NCBI RefSeq assembly: GCF_042485795.1
Contig: NZ_CP169368.1
Span: 1,116,001 to 1,180,000 of the forward strand
Source of the DNA: Lonepinella sp042485795
GTDB taxonomy: Bacteria; Pseudomonadota; Gammaproteobacteria; Enterobacterales; Pasteurellaceae
Reading direction: 5' to 3'
Length of the DNA stretch: 64,000 nt
Within the stretch, counting starts at the first letter, position 1. Each line of letters starts with the position of its first letter. Below are positions 27,772 through 35,995 of this stretch, piece by piece. The translations under genes were made by a program, and so were the position numbers. The notes below the pieces were generated by a model. It was not told where the DNA came from. It was given only the letters and a program-made list of their open reading frames with translations, and ran no database searches.

Positions 27772-28320
27772 ATGAAAAAATATTTTTTCTTTATTTTCGT
27801 TTTTTTTATAACCAGTTGCACTTCGTTACAAGTGCAGCAACTTCCTGTTCAAAAAGAAAACATTCGTGTGTTTAAAATTGAACAATTTAATCATTCTACT
27901 GATTTCTCTAACATCATACGAAATCCGTTATTATTAGAAAATGTCAATGTAACGCTTAAACAGCAAAGTTTATTATCTATACAATTTAACCCAACACAAT
28001 GGCGTTGGGTGCAGACAGATATTTTAGGAGCACCATTGGCTAGAGTAGTTCTAACGGAGAACGGTTGGCAAAATGACGGTTTTATTATGCCGAATAAACA
28101 AGCGGAGAAACTGTTTTCTGCGTTGGCAACAGAATTAAATCCGACAACATCAGTATTTAAATTTAGTCAGGTTAAAATTGATCACAATCATAAGATCTAC
28201 TGGTTAGGTAATCATCCAATTTGGCTGGTTCAGCCTAATCAAAATAGTTTCCGAATCCTGTTAGATGATAATTCCTATTGGCGGATTAGTGAGATTTCAC
28301 AAGGGGATCATCATGAATAA
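27772..28320 (+). CDS. DUF3261-type lipoprotein of the aryl polyene cluster (ApeN-like)
   Basis: A 182-residue exported protein with signal MKKYFFFIFVFFITSC, whose FITSC end is a plausible lipobox. The remainder resembles the DUF3261 lipoproteins that accompany aryl polyene clusters (LSIQFNPTQWRWVQTDILGAPLARV). The role is thought to be in moving or anchoring the polyene lipid at the outer membrane; this is inference from context. It is the first gene of the plus-strand run, and its end overlaps the next ketosynthase start by eight bases (ATGAATAA). Confidence 0.75.
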   Translation: MKKYFFFIFVFFITSCTSLQVQQLPVQKENIRVFKIEQFNHSTDFSNIIRNPLLLENVNVTLKQQSLLSIQFNPTQWRWVQTDILGAPLARVVLTENGWQNDGFIMPNKQAEKLFSALATELNPTTSVFKFSQVKIDHNHKIYWLGNHPIWLVQPNQNSFRILLDDNSYWRISEISQGDHHE

Positions 28321-29545
28321 ACTTTATTTAATGTCCCCAGCTATTACAACCTGTTTAGGTGATGGAATTAGGCAAAATTTCACCGCACTTTTGGCGGAAA
28401 AATCACCTTTAAAACAAACGAATCATGTGTTTAGTCAGCATCAAATTCAAGCGAAACCGTATTATTTAGGCGAAGTGGCTATTCCTTTACGGGCATTCCC
28501 TGATCATCTTGATCCTATTCATTATAGTCGTAATAATCAGTTGTTATGGCATAGTTTGCAACAAATTGAGTCACAAATTCAGCAAGCGATTAGTCAATTT
28601 GGTAAACAACGGATTGCCGTGGTAATGGGTTCTTCTACCACTGGTGCTGATGAAAATATTCCAGTATTTCAGTCTTTTGTTCACAATCAAAACTGGCAAG
28701 AGAAAGATTTTAATCAACAACAATGTTTATTTTCAGCCCCAGCGGATTTTATTGCGGCAGTTTATGATTTGCAAGGTCTGACCTATGGTATTTCCACCGC
28801 TTGTACTTCAGGGGCAAGGGCATTAATCAGTGCTGCTCGCTTGTTGCAAGCGGATCTTTGTGATGCGGTAATTTGTGGAGGCGTAGATACTCTTTCACCA
28901 TTAACAGTTAGCGGTTTCCATTCCCTTTCAGTATTGTCCGAACAGCAAACTAACCCGTTTTCTGCGAATCGACAGGGGATTAATATTGGCGAGGGATCTG
29001 CTGTATTTTTGATGAGTAAAACACCACTTCTGATAGATGACCAAGATGATTATGTGGAACTTTTGGGTTATGGCTCAAGCAGTGATGCTCATCACATGTC
29101 ATCTCCCGATCCTACAGGAAATGGGGCAATTTCTGCGTTTCAGCACGCTTTAAGGAAAGCAGAATTAAATGCCGATCAAGTAGGTTGGATTAATTTACAT
29201 GGGACAGGTACGAATCATAATGATCAAATGGAAGCCTTGGCAGTCGTGAATGTATTTGGAGAACAATTACCTTGCACTAGCACTAAACCTCATACAGGGC
29301 ATACCTTAGGTGCAGCAGGTGCCGTGGAGGCAGCAATTTTATGGGCAACGATTAGTCGAAAGATCAATCCGAATGGTGTATTACCTGCTCAATTATGGGA
29401 TAATCAGCCCGATCCAACCATGGCTAACATTTGTCTGACCGATAAGAACAGTCATTGGCAAGGAGAAAAACGTATCGGAGCAAGCAGTTCTTTTGCTTTT
29501 GGTGGAAATAATGCGGTGTTAATTTTAGGAGAATGTCATGATTGA
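28313..29545 (+). CDS. apeO: Beta-ketoacyl-ACP synthase of aryl polyene assembly (ApeO-like)
   Basis: Condensing enzyme for polyene chain elongation. Started at ATG 28313 (MNKLYLMSPAITTCLGDG), giving 410 aa; the frame is open upstream into the lipoprotein gene. The catalytic triad is visible: cysteine in STACTSGARAL, histidine in LHGTGTNHNDQ and histidine in KPHTGHTLGAAGA. Uptake signal at 28382. By position directly after the DUF3261 gene and before the dehydratase and reductase it corresponds to ApeO, which pairs with the chain-length factor ApeC. ApeO versus ApeR is judged from order only. Confidence 0.85.
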   Translation: MNKLYLMSPAITTCLGDGIRQNFTALLAEKSPLKQTNHVFSQHQIQAKPYYLGEVAIPLRAFPDHLDPIHYSRNNQLLWHSLQQIESQIQQAISQFGKQRIAVVMGSSTTGADENIPVFQSFVHNQNWQEKDFNQQQCLFSAPADFIAAVYDLQGLTYGISTACTSGARALISAARLLQADLCDAVICGGVDTLSPLTVSGFHSLSVLSEQQTNPFSANRQGINIGEGSAVFLMSKTPLLIDDQDDYVELLGYGSSSDAHHMSSPDPTGNGAISAFQHALRKAELNADQVGWINLHGTGTNHNDQMEALAVVNVFGEQLPCTSTKPHTGHTLGAAGAVEAAILWATISRKINPNGVLPAQLWDNQPDPTMANICLTDKNSHWQGEKRIGASSSFAFGGNNAVLILGECHD

Positions 29546-29996
29546 TTTAACCTGTCCAATTAATGATGTCGCCCCCTTAATTCCACAAAGTGGTGAAATG
29601 GCGTTGCTGGATTGTGTGACTGCTTTTGGAGCAGATTTTTTAACCGCAGAAACAGTCGTAAAATCGGATAATATATTTGTTACACAAAGCAAAGTAGCTA
29701 GCTTTGTTGGCTTAGAAATTTTAGCCCAAGGCATTGCAGCTTGGGCAGGTTGTATAGCATTACAAAAAGGGGAACAAGTACGTTTAGGTTATTTACTGGG
29801 TTCTCGTAAATTATCTATTTATTGTGATGCTTTACCCATTAACCAACCCTTGCAAATACAAGTGAAATTATCCCTACAAGATAGCATGGGATTTGGCGTA
29901 TTTGATTGCCAACTGATTGATTTATCCAATCATCAAGTATTAATGGAAGGGGCGTTGAACGTATTTAGTCCTTATGATGAAAAGGAAGTCGTATAA
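29538..29996 (+). CDS. apeP: Hotdog-fold 3-hydroxyacyl-ACP dehydratase (ApeP-like)
   Basis: A 152-residue FabA/FabZ-like hotdog protein (CPINDVAPLIPQSGEMALLD at the start, ASFVGLEILAQGIAAWAG in the active-site helix). It overlaps the ketosynthase by eight bases and is followed within two bases by the ketoreductase. In characterised APE clusters two dehydratases, ApeI and ApeP, work together as a heteromer; the partner here would be the product of 38651-39013. The function is inferred from fold and context. Confidence 0.85.
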   Translation: MIDLTCPINDVAPLIPQSGEMALLDCVTAFGADFLTAETVVKSDNIFVTQSKVASFVGLEILAQGIAAWAGCIALQKGEQVRLGYLLGSRKLSIYCDALPINQPLQIQVKLSLQDSMGFGVFDCQLIDLSNHQVLMEGALNVFSPYDEKEVV

Positions 29997-29997
29997 C

Positions 29998-30726
29998 ATG
30001 ACAAAAAGTGTATTAATTACAGGATCGAGCCGTGGCATTGGTAAAGCCATTGCATTGAATTTAGCGGAACAGGGCTATGATATTATCGTGCATTGCCGTA
30101 GCCGAATTGATGAAGCAGAAGCGGTGGCAGAACGTATTCGTGAGCTTGGACAAAATGCCCGAATATTGCAGTTTGATGTCGCCAATCGCCTTGAAACCAA
30201 GGAAAAATTAACCGCAGATGTGGAACAATTTGGTGCCTATTATGGCGTAGTATTAAATGCAGGGTTAACCCGAGATAATGCTTTTCCTGCCTTTACTGAT
30301 GAAGATTGGGATCAGGTCTTACGAACCAATTTGGACGGCTTTTATAATGTACTGCACCCGATCATCATGCCAATGATCCGCCGTCGTAAAGACGGAAGAA
30401 TTGTTTGCATTACCTCTGTTTCAGGTTTAATTGGTAATCGTGGGCAAGTCAATTATAGTGCTTCCAAAGCGGGCATTATCGGGGCGGCAAAAGCCTTGGC
30501 GTTAGAGCTTGCCAAACGAAAAATCACGGTAAACTGCGTGGCACCCGGTTTGATTGATACGGATATTGTTGATGAAAATGTGCCTGTTGCCGAAATTTTA
30601 AAAATGATCCCCGTAGGGCGAATGGGCAATCCTGATGAAATCGCCCATGCAGTCGCATTTTTGTTGGATGAAAAAGCAGCATATATTACCAGACAAGTGA
30701 TTGCAGTGAATGGTGGGTTGTGTTAG
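29998..30726 (+). CDS. apeQ: 3-oxoacyl-ACP reductase, FabG family (ApeQ-like)
   Basis: NADPH-dependent ketoreductase of polyene elongation. Started at ATG 29998 (MTKSVLITGSSRGIGKAIAL, AAGGAAG upstream), 242 aa. SDR motifs are GSSRGIG, the VVLNAGLTRD segment and the catalytic YSASKAG. The last 60 bases are nearly repeated at 32751-32810, after the inserted AlbA_2 gene; the two copies encode the same peptide with five synonymous changes. The gene itself is intact, so the insertion replaced its tail without loss. Confidence 0.9.
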   Translation: MTKSVLITGSSRGIGKAIALNLAEQGYDIIVHCRSRIDEAEAVAERIRELGQNARILQFDVANRLETKEKLTADVEQFGAYYGVVLNAGLTRDNAFPAFTDEDWDQVLRTNLDGFYNVLHPIIMPMIRRRKDGRIVCITSVSGLIGNRGQVNYSASKAGIIGAAKALALELAKRKITVNCVAPGLIDTDIVDENVPVAEILKMIPVGRMGNPDEIAHAVAFLLDEKAAYITRQVIAVNGGLC

Positions 30727-30749
30727 GCGAGCAAATATAGGTTGATAGA

Positions 30750-32738
30750 ATGAATAGTTTTTTTCTTCAAGAATTTACGCTCAATGAATTGGCACTTCTT
30801 AAAGAATCTTCGGAATTGGAATGTAAGTCCGCAATGGGTGCGGATGGTAAAGGTTCATTGCCAAAAGATATGTGGGAAAGCTATAGTGCATTGGCAAATA
30901 CTAATGGTGGCTATATTGTTTTAGGCGTGCAGGAAAAAAAAGGGAAATTTATTCCGCTAGGCATTCCGAATGTTGAACAATTAAAGAAAAATCTATTTGA
31001 TATTGCAAATAACCGCAATAAAGTAAGTATCAATTTGCTTTCAAATTCAGCAGTACAAGAATTTGAATTAGACGGAAAATATTTTTTAGTTATTTATGTA
31101 CGCCGTGCTAAGCGACAAGAAAAACCTGTCTTTTTAAATGGCAATCCTTTTGGTAACAGTTATCGTAGAGCTTATGAAGCTGATCAGAAAATCAATGATC
31201 ACGATATAACGAGAATGTTAGCCGAGAAAAATGAAGAATCTCGTGATAGCCGAATATTAGAAAATTATTCATTAGATGATTTAGATTTACAGTCGTTGCG
31301 TAATTATCGTCAAAAATATATGAATTTAGATCCCACTCATCCTTGGAATGAATTAGATGATTTGAATTTCTTAAAGAAACTTAATGCTTATCGTGTTGAT
31401 CGTGAAACGAAAATGGAAGGCTTAACCGTTGCAGGATTATTGATGTTTGGCGTGCATACCGCTATTCAAGAAGTTTTTCCATTTTATATGTTAGATTATC
31501 AAGAACAACCCGAAGATCCGACTGAAATTCGCTGGGTTGATAGGCTAACACTGGATGGAAGATGGTCTGGCAATTTATATGATTTTTCTCAACGAGTTTA
31601 CCGTAAGCTAACTCAGGATTTGAAAATCCCATTTAAAATTGAAAATGGTGCAAGATTAGAAGATACGCCGGTACATATTGCATTACGAGAAGCGTTAGTG
31701 AATACGTTAATTCACGCAGATTATAGTGATAAAGCATCAATTTCTATTATAAAAACACAAAATTCATTTCGTTTTCGTAATCCCGGATTGATGCGTGTAC
31801 CTATTGATATTGCTTTAAAAGGTGGAGAAGCGGATTGCCGTAATCGAATTTTGGCACAAATGTTTCGCTATATTCGTTTTGGCGATCAAGCAGGATCTGG
31901 ATTGCCACGAATTTTAAGCGGCTGGAAAAGTCAGCATTGGAGTATGCCATTGCTCAAAGAGATTATTGAGCCAAATGAACAAACCATATTGATGTTACAA
32001 ATGCTTGCTTTATATCCACAGGAGATTATCGAAGAATTGAAGAGACATTATGGCGAGCAATTTTTGCAATTATCAGAATTGGAAAGAAGCATTGCAATTA
32101 CTATTTATTCAAATGATAAATTAGATTATTCGCAGTTATGCACACTTGTACAAGGTCATTCAAGAGATATAACACTTGCTTTGGTAAAACTAAAAAGCCT
32201 TAATATCATTACGTCAAGCGGAGATCAAAAATTAAAAATTTACCACAGACCGGATATAGAAATCCCTACGCCAGATAACTCTTTGGGATTACAGCTTGCA
32301 CAAAGTGATTTTGTGAAAAATCCGGAGCTAACTCCGGCATTTAGTGAAAGTCCGGAGCTAACTCCGGCATTTAGTGAAAGTCCGGAGCTAACTCCGGCAT
32401 TTAGTGAAAGTCCGGAGCTAACTCCGGCATTTAGTGAAAGTCCGGAGCTAACTCCGGCATTTAGTGAAGATGATAAAATGTATTGGACAGAACTAAAGCA
32501 TATTGCAGTCCAAGTTCAAGGCAATGCACATAAAGTGGGGAGAGAAAACATAATTAATGTGATTTTACAATTATGCTCTCGCTATATTACGTTGTCAGAT
32601 TTAGCCACACTTTTAAATAAAAAACCGGATACCTTACGGAAAAATTATTTAAATGTTTTAGTTAAAAATGGAAAATTAGAGTTAGCTTATCCAACGGTAA
32701 AAAATCATCCGAAACAGGCATATAAAACAAAGAGATAA
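30750..32738 (+). CDS. AlbA_2/Schlafen-like DNA-binding and HATPase domain protein with internal repeats
   Basis: A 662-residue protein of the family often annotated as RecG-related or putative DNA-binding. N-terminal AlbA_2 domain (about 10-160: SSELECKSAMG, ALANTNGGYIVLGVQ), then a GHKL-type HATPase_c_4 domain (about 300-400: ALREALVNTLIHADYSD, FGDQAGSGLPRIL), a winged-helix stretch and a C-terminal helical part. Residues 525-574 are five exact repeats of a ten-residue unit (PELTPAFSES) that may act as a flexible linker. It interrupts the aryl polyene gene order 24 bases after apeQ and is unrelated to that pathway. Regulator or defence roles are possible; none can be shown. Confidence 0.8.
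   Translation: MNSFFLQEFTLNELALLKESSELECKSAMGADGKGSLPKDMWESYSALANTNGGYIVLGVQEKKGKFIPLGIPNVEQLKKNLFDIANNRNKVSINLLSNSAVQEFELDGKYFLVIYVRRAKRQEKPVFLNGNPFGNSYRRAYEADQKINDHDITRMLAEKNEESRDSRILENYSLDDLDLQSLRNYRQKYMNLDPTHPWNELDDLNFLKKLNAYRVDRETKMEGLTVAGLLMFGVHTAIQEVFPFYMLDYQEQPEDPTEIRWVDRLTLDGRWSGNLYDFSQRVYRKLTQDLKIPFKIENGARLEDTPVHIALREALVNTLIHADYSDKASISIIKTQNSFRFRNPGLMRVPIDIALKGGEADCRNRILAQMFRYIRFGDQAGSGLPRILSGWKSQHWSMPLLKEIIEPNEQTILMLQMLALYPQEIIEELKRHYGEQFLQLSELERSIAITIYSNDKLDYSQLCTLVQGHSRDITLALVKLKSLNIITSSGDQKLKIYHRPDIEIPTPDNSLGLQLAQSDFVKNPELTPAFSESPELTPAFSESPELTPAFSESPELTPAFSESPELTPAFSEDDKMYWTELKHIAVQVQGNAHKVGRENIINVILQLCSRYITLSDLATLLNKKPDTLRKNYLNVLVKNGKLELAYPTVKNHPKQAYKTKR
32321..32470 (+). repeat. 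Five perfect 30-bp tandem repeats, in frame
   Basis: Unit TCCGGAGCTAACTCCGGCAT followed by TTAGTGAAAG occurs five times without interruption or mismatch (starts 32321, 32351, 32381, 32411, 32441; the last base pair or two of copy five diverges). Each unit holds the palindrome CCGGAG-CTAA-CTCCGG. Gain or loss of units keeps the reading frame and would change only the length of the protein linker. Confidence 0.97.
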
Positions 32739-32741
32739 AAT

Positions 32742-32810
32742 ATGAAGTTTGATGAAAAAGCGGCTTATATTACTAGACAGGTGATTGCCGTGAATGGTGG
32801 GTTGTGTTAG
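32742..32810 (+). pseudogene. Second copy of the apeQ 3' end
   Basis: An ATG-started 22-codon frame whose last 20 codons (DEKAAYITRQVIAVNGGLC and stop) repeat the end of apeQ. Compared with 30667-30726, five bases differ over 60, all at third codon positions and all synonymous. It is too short to be an enzyme. It marks the right edge of an insertion at the apeQ 3' end: one tail is ancestral and the other came with the incoming DNA. Confidence 0.9.
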
Positions 32811-32818
32811 ATAAGAAA

Positions 32819-32842
32819 GGGGATAAGCAATTATCCCCTATT
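32819..32842. terminator. Terminator right of the insertion
   Basis: GGGGATAA (32819-32826) and TTATCCCC (32831-32838) form an 8-bp stem over GCAA, followed by TATTTTC. It lies eight bases after the second apeQ tail stop and just before the end of the convergent lipoprotein gene. Confidence 0.8.
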
Positions 32843-32845
32843 TTC

Positions 32846-33415
32846 TTACTTACTTTTTTTCTTAGTTTTACTTTTGGTTTTCGTGGACTTTTTGGTGGTC
32901 GTTTTTTCTTTCAAATACTGATTAAAGTCTTTGACGAACTGATTAACGTTTTTAGAGACATTAACAATTCTTGAACGTGTATGGCGTTTTTGAGCTGCGA
33001 AATACCATCTATCCGATCCTGCTTCGGTGTAATAACTTTTTTCAAATACAATGCTGTTGTTTGGATCCTTGACCTGATAATTAATTTCTAATTTCCCGTT
33101 GAATCTACCAGCCCCAAACATGGCTTGACTGGCTTGCGTGACATGAGCATGAATGATATAAGTACCATTGCCTTTATTAGCAAAAATATTGGCTTCTCTT
33201 ATGGCATAATCCGTGGATTGTTGCACTAAGTTATCAAGATTTTCAGCGGACATCTGACTCGCAAGTTCAGGTGTTAGCGTGGCAGTAACCGTATAGTCAT
33301 TTGGTAACAATGGGGTGGTGTTGGATTCAGTTCCCCGTAATAAGGCGGGATCGGCTTGCAACGCCATACATCCAGTCAGAAACAGCGGAAATAAGAAGAA
33401 AAGAAATTTTTTCAT
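32846..33415 (-). CDS. Lipoprotein with lysine-rich C-terminus
   Basis: A 189-residue exported protein with a signal peptide ending in the lipobox LTGC. The body has no family I recognise with confidence; it contains beta-type segments (GKLEINYQVKDPNNSIVFEK) and a conserved-looking KGNGTYIIHAHVTQ. The last 25 residues are almost only lysine, threonine and serine, which may bind nucleic acid, peptidoglycan or LPS phosphate. Transcribed away from the outer-membrane protein promoter side, 83 bases after it, perhaps as one operon. It is part of the segment inserted between apeQ and apeR. Confidence 0.7.
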   Translation of the reverse strand: MKKFLFFLFPLFLTGCMALQADPALLRGTESNTTPLLPNDYTVTATLTPELASQMSAENLDNLVQQSTDYAIREANIFANKGNGTYIIHAHVTQASQAMFGAGRFNGKLEINYQVKDPNNSIVFEKSYYTEAGSDRWYFAAQKRHTRSRIVNVSKNVNQFVKDFNQYLKEKTTTKKSTKTKSKTKKKSK

Positions 33416-33498
33416 TTGATGTCTCCATAGAATAAAAATGAGAAAGTAAATATCATGTTTATATTTGTTTTAAACAAAGACCAACACACCCTAAACAA

Positions 33499-34116
33499 CT
33501 AAAAACGATAACTTACATTTAAACCGATATTATCAAGTTTGACTTTGTAATCTGATGTACTGGCTGAGCTATCTTCTAATCTTGCTTTAGTATATTCCAG
33601 ACCTGCAATCACGTTTGGTGTAATGGAATATTTTACACCCAAACCATAAATCACACCGTGAGCGCCGATTGTATCTGATTTATAGCTATCTTGAATATCT
33701 AGGCTAGAAACAGCATAACCAATTTTAACGTAAGGTAAAATTTTATCGGTAATTTGATAGCCTTGTGCATAAGTTGCGCTAAAGTTTGCTTTTTCTTTGA
33801 CATAATAATCTGCAACTGCAGAGTGCGTTGATTTTGAACCGCCTGAACGGAATTTAATTTCGGCAATACCTGTAAATTTTTGTGCAAAAGTGAATGCAAA
33901 CTGACCAAAACCACCAACAGACACTTTGCGAGAACTTGTTGTGTTTAAATCTACATGCCCACTATAGTAGTTGTTATAAACTTGAACGGGCATTGTTGCT
34001 TCATGCTTAACAGAGTTAATTTCCGCACCTACTGCCCAACCTTTGAAGTTATCTGCATTGGCTGTACTGGTTGCACTGATAGCGAGAAGCGCGGTTAAAA
34101 TAGCTGTTTTTTTCAT
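33499..34116 (-). CDS. Outer-membrane beta-barrel protein (opacity/OmpW-size)
   Basis: A 205-residue secreted protein with a clear Sec signal (MKKTAILTALLAISATSTANA). The mature part shows alternating beta strands (VSVGGFGQFAFTFAQKFTGI, YVKIGYAVSSLDIQ, VIYGLGVKYSITP) and ends in NVSYRF, the terminal phenylalanine needed for BAM-dependent barrel insertion. This fits an eight-stranded opacity-type porin fold. It is divergent from an XRE regulator with operator-like palindromes between them, suggesting regulated expression. Function unknown. Confidence 0.85.
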   Translation of the reverse strand: MKKTAILTALLAISATSTANADNFKGWAVGAEINSVKHEATMPVQVYNNYYSGHVDLNTTSSRKVSVGGFGQFAFTFAQKFTGIAEIKFRSGGSKSTHSAVADYYVKEKANFSATYAQGYQITDKILPYVKIGYAVSSLDIQDSYKSDTIGAHGVIYGLGVKYSITPNVIAGLEYTKARLEDSSASTSDYKVKLDNIGLNVSYRF

Positions 34117-34194
34117 AGAATATTCCTTCTAAATGTGGTAATTTTAACGTTGTCGAATAGATGAAAATCTATTTGGCTTTATTCTATCTAACAG

Positions 34195-34255
34195 TTTGTA
34201 TTTTCTCAATGAACCAAAAGTACAATATCTATGTTATTTGTATTTTGAATACAAA
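34195..34255. promoter_or_regulatory. Operator-like sites between OMP and XRE genes
   Basis: TTTGTATT-TTG-AATACAAA (34237-34255) is a perfect 8-bp inverted repeat. The half-site with its flank, TTTGTATTTT, occurs again at 34195-34204, 42 bases away, about four helical turns. The 193-bp region also holds the divergent promoters. Binding by the adjacent XRE protein is inferred. Confidence 0.55.
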
Positions 34256-34309
34256 CAAATTCGACAAATTTACACGATTAGAACAAATTTAATTTAAAAG
34301 GTAATCAAC

Positions 34310-34693
34310 ATGACCCCCAATCAAAAAATCAGACTTATGCGAGAAGAACATAATTGGTCACAAGAAGAAATGGCAGAGAAATTAAATATGTCGCCAAGCG
34401 GTTATGCCAAGTTTGAACGGGGTGAAACAAGATTATACCTAGATAAATTAGAAAAAATTGCACATATTTTTAACATTGATTTAACAGAACTATTAAATGA
34501 ACGAAATATTTGCGTATTGATTAGTGAAAATAGCCAACAGAGCTCAAATTATTATGGCGACAATAATGCGATATTATTAGAATTAGAAAAATTAAAAGTA
34601 GCAGATGAATTTAAAAATCAAATTATTCAACAAAAAGATAATGAAATTGCAAGTTTAAAAGAAATTATCGCCTTATTAAAAAACAAAGGTTAA
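34310..34693 (+). CDS. XRE-family transcriptional regulator with coiled-coil tail
   Basis: A 127-residue protein. The N-terminal helix-turn-helix (IRLMREEHNWSQEEMAEKL, MSPSGYAKFERGETRLYLDKLEKIA) covers residues 5-65. The C-terminal half (LEKLKVADEFKNQIIQQKDN and onward) is charged, heptad-like and likely a dimerising coiled coil. Divergent from the outer-membrane barrel gene and 21 bases before apeR, so it could govern either. The arrangement suggests autoregulation through the palindrome at 34237-34255. Confidence 0.85.
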   Translation: MTPNQKIRLMREEHNWSQEEMAEKLNMSPSGYAKFERGETRLYLDKLEKIAHIFNIDLTELLNERNICVLISENSQQSSNYYGDNNAILLELEKLKVADEFKNQIIQQKDNEIASLKEIIALLKNKG

Positions 34694-34713
34694 AGAGTTA
34701 AACAAGGAACAAC

Positions 34714-35958
34714 ATGAAACGAGTAGTCGTAACAGGAATCGGTGGTTTAACAGCGTTGGGTAAGGATTGGCAAAGTATTAAATCGGCTTTTCAGCGTAAG
34801 CAGAATGCAGTGGCAACCAAGCAAGATTGGCTGGAACGTTATCCTGAATTAGAAGCACGACTTGGGGCTGAAATTCAGCATTATCAGCCACCTAAACATT
34901 GGAATAGAAAACAATTACGTAGTCTTGGACGTGTATCACAATTTGTGGTAGATGCCAGCGAGCGAGCTTTAGCCAATGCAAATTTGCTTGATGATCATGG
35001 TGTCATTCTACCATGGTTAAAAGATGGACGAATGGGTGTTGCTTGTGGCTCATCAACAGGCTCAACTAACGATATAAAAGATGCCGCCGAATTGCTTATG
35101 ACAGGAAAATCCGATGGTTTTAATGCCAATACTTATGTTCGTATGATGCCGCATACTACTGCCGCTAATATCGGAATCTTTTTTGGTTTAACGGGACGGA
35201 TTATTCCTACTTCAAGTGCTTGTTCTTCGGGTAGCCAAGCTATTGGTTATGCTTATGAATCAATTAAATATGGGCTAATTCCAATGATGTTAGCGGGTGG
35301 TGGCGAAGAATTTTGCCCATCCGAAGTCTATGTATTTGATAGCCTTTATGCGGCGAGTCGGAATTGCGATAATCCTAAATTAACGCCACGCCCTTATGAT
35401 AAGGATCGAGATGGTCTAGTGATCGGTGAGGGTGCGGGTATTTTTGTGTTAGAAGAATTAGAACATGCTATCGCTCGTGGGGCGAATATTATTGCCGAAG
35501 TAGTCGGTTATGGGGCAAATAGTGACGGTAGCCATGTTACTCGTCCGCAAAAGGAAACCATGCAACGCTGTATGGAACTGGCGTTAAAAGATGCTCAATT
35601 ATCACCTCAGCAAATTGGTTACGTGAGCGGGCATGGTACTGCTACAGAGCAAGGTGATATTGCAGAAACCTTAGCAACCGAAGCTGTATTCGGGCATATT
35701 CCACTGAGTTCACAAAAAAGTTATCTAGGGCATACACTTGGAGCTTGTGGTGCGTTAGAATCTTGGTTTTCTATTGAAATGATGCGTGATGGTTGGTTTG
35801 CACCGACTATTAATCTGGATAATATTGATGAACGCTGTGGTAAATTAGATTACATTCAAGGTGACGGAAAATATATTCAAACGGATTATGTGATGAATAA
35901 TAATTTTGCCTTTGGCGGTGTGAATACGTCATTGATTTTTAAACGCTGGCAAGGGTAA
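34714..35958 (+). CDS. apeR: Beta-ketoacyl-ACP synthase of aryl polyene assembly (ApeR-like)
   Basis: Second condensing enzyme of the cluster, 414 aa. Catalytic residues: cysteine in TSSACSSGSQAIG, histidine in VSGHGTATEQGD and histidine in KSYLGHTLGACGA. It starts with VVVTGIGGLTALGKDWQ, like FabF. In known clusters the order is ApeN-O-P-Q-R; here about 4 kb with an AlbA_2 gene, two envelope genes and a regulator separates it from apeQ. AAGGAAC precedes the ATG. Assignment to ApeR is by position and similarity to FabF. Confidence 0.87.
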   Translation: MKRVVVTGIGGLTALGKDWQSIKSAFQRKQNAVATKQDWLERYPELEARLGAEIQHYQPPKHWNRKQLRSLGRVSQFVVDASERALANANLLDDHGVILPWLKDGRMGVACGSSTGSTNDIKDAAELLMTGKSDGFNANTYVRMMPHTTAANIGIFFGLTGRIIPTSSACSSGSQAIGYAYESIKYGLIPMMLAGGGEEFCPSEVYVFDSLYAASRNCDNPKLTPRPYDKDRDGLVIGEGAGIFVLEELEHAIARGANIIAEVVGYGANSDGSHVTRPQKETMQRCMELALKDAQLSPQQIGYVSGHGTATEQGDIAETLATEAVFGHIPLSSQKSYLGHTLGACGALESWFSIEMMRDGWFAPTINLDNIDERCGKLDYIQGDGKYIQTDYVMNNNFAFGGVNTSLIFKRWQG

Positions 35959-35995
35959 CTTGCTTTGATATAATTAAATAAAAAGGAAACTGACT

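Noticed and set aside
32321..32470. Possible CRISPR array
   Set aside because: Repeats are directly adjacent with no spacers, stay in frame inside a coding region, and no cas genes are near.
30750..32738. Prophage or integrative element
   Set aside because: No integrase, excisionase, structural or conjugation gene accompanies the AlbA_2 gene; only the duplicated apeQ tail marks the insertion.
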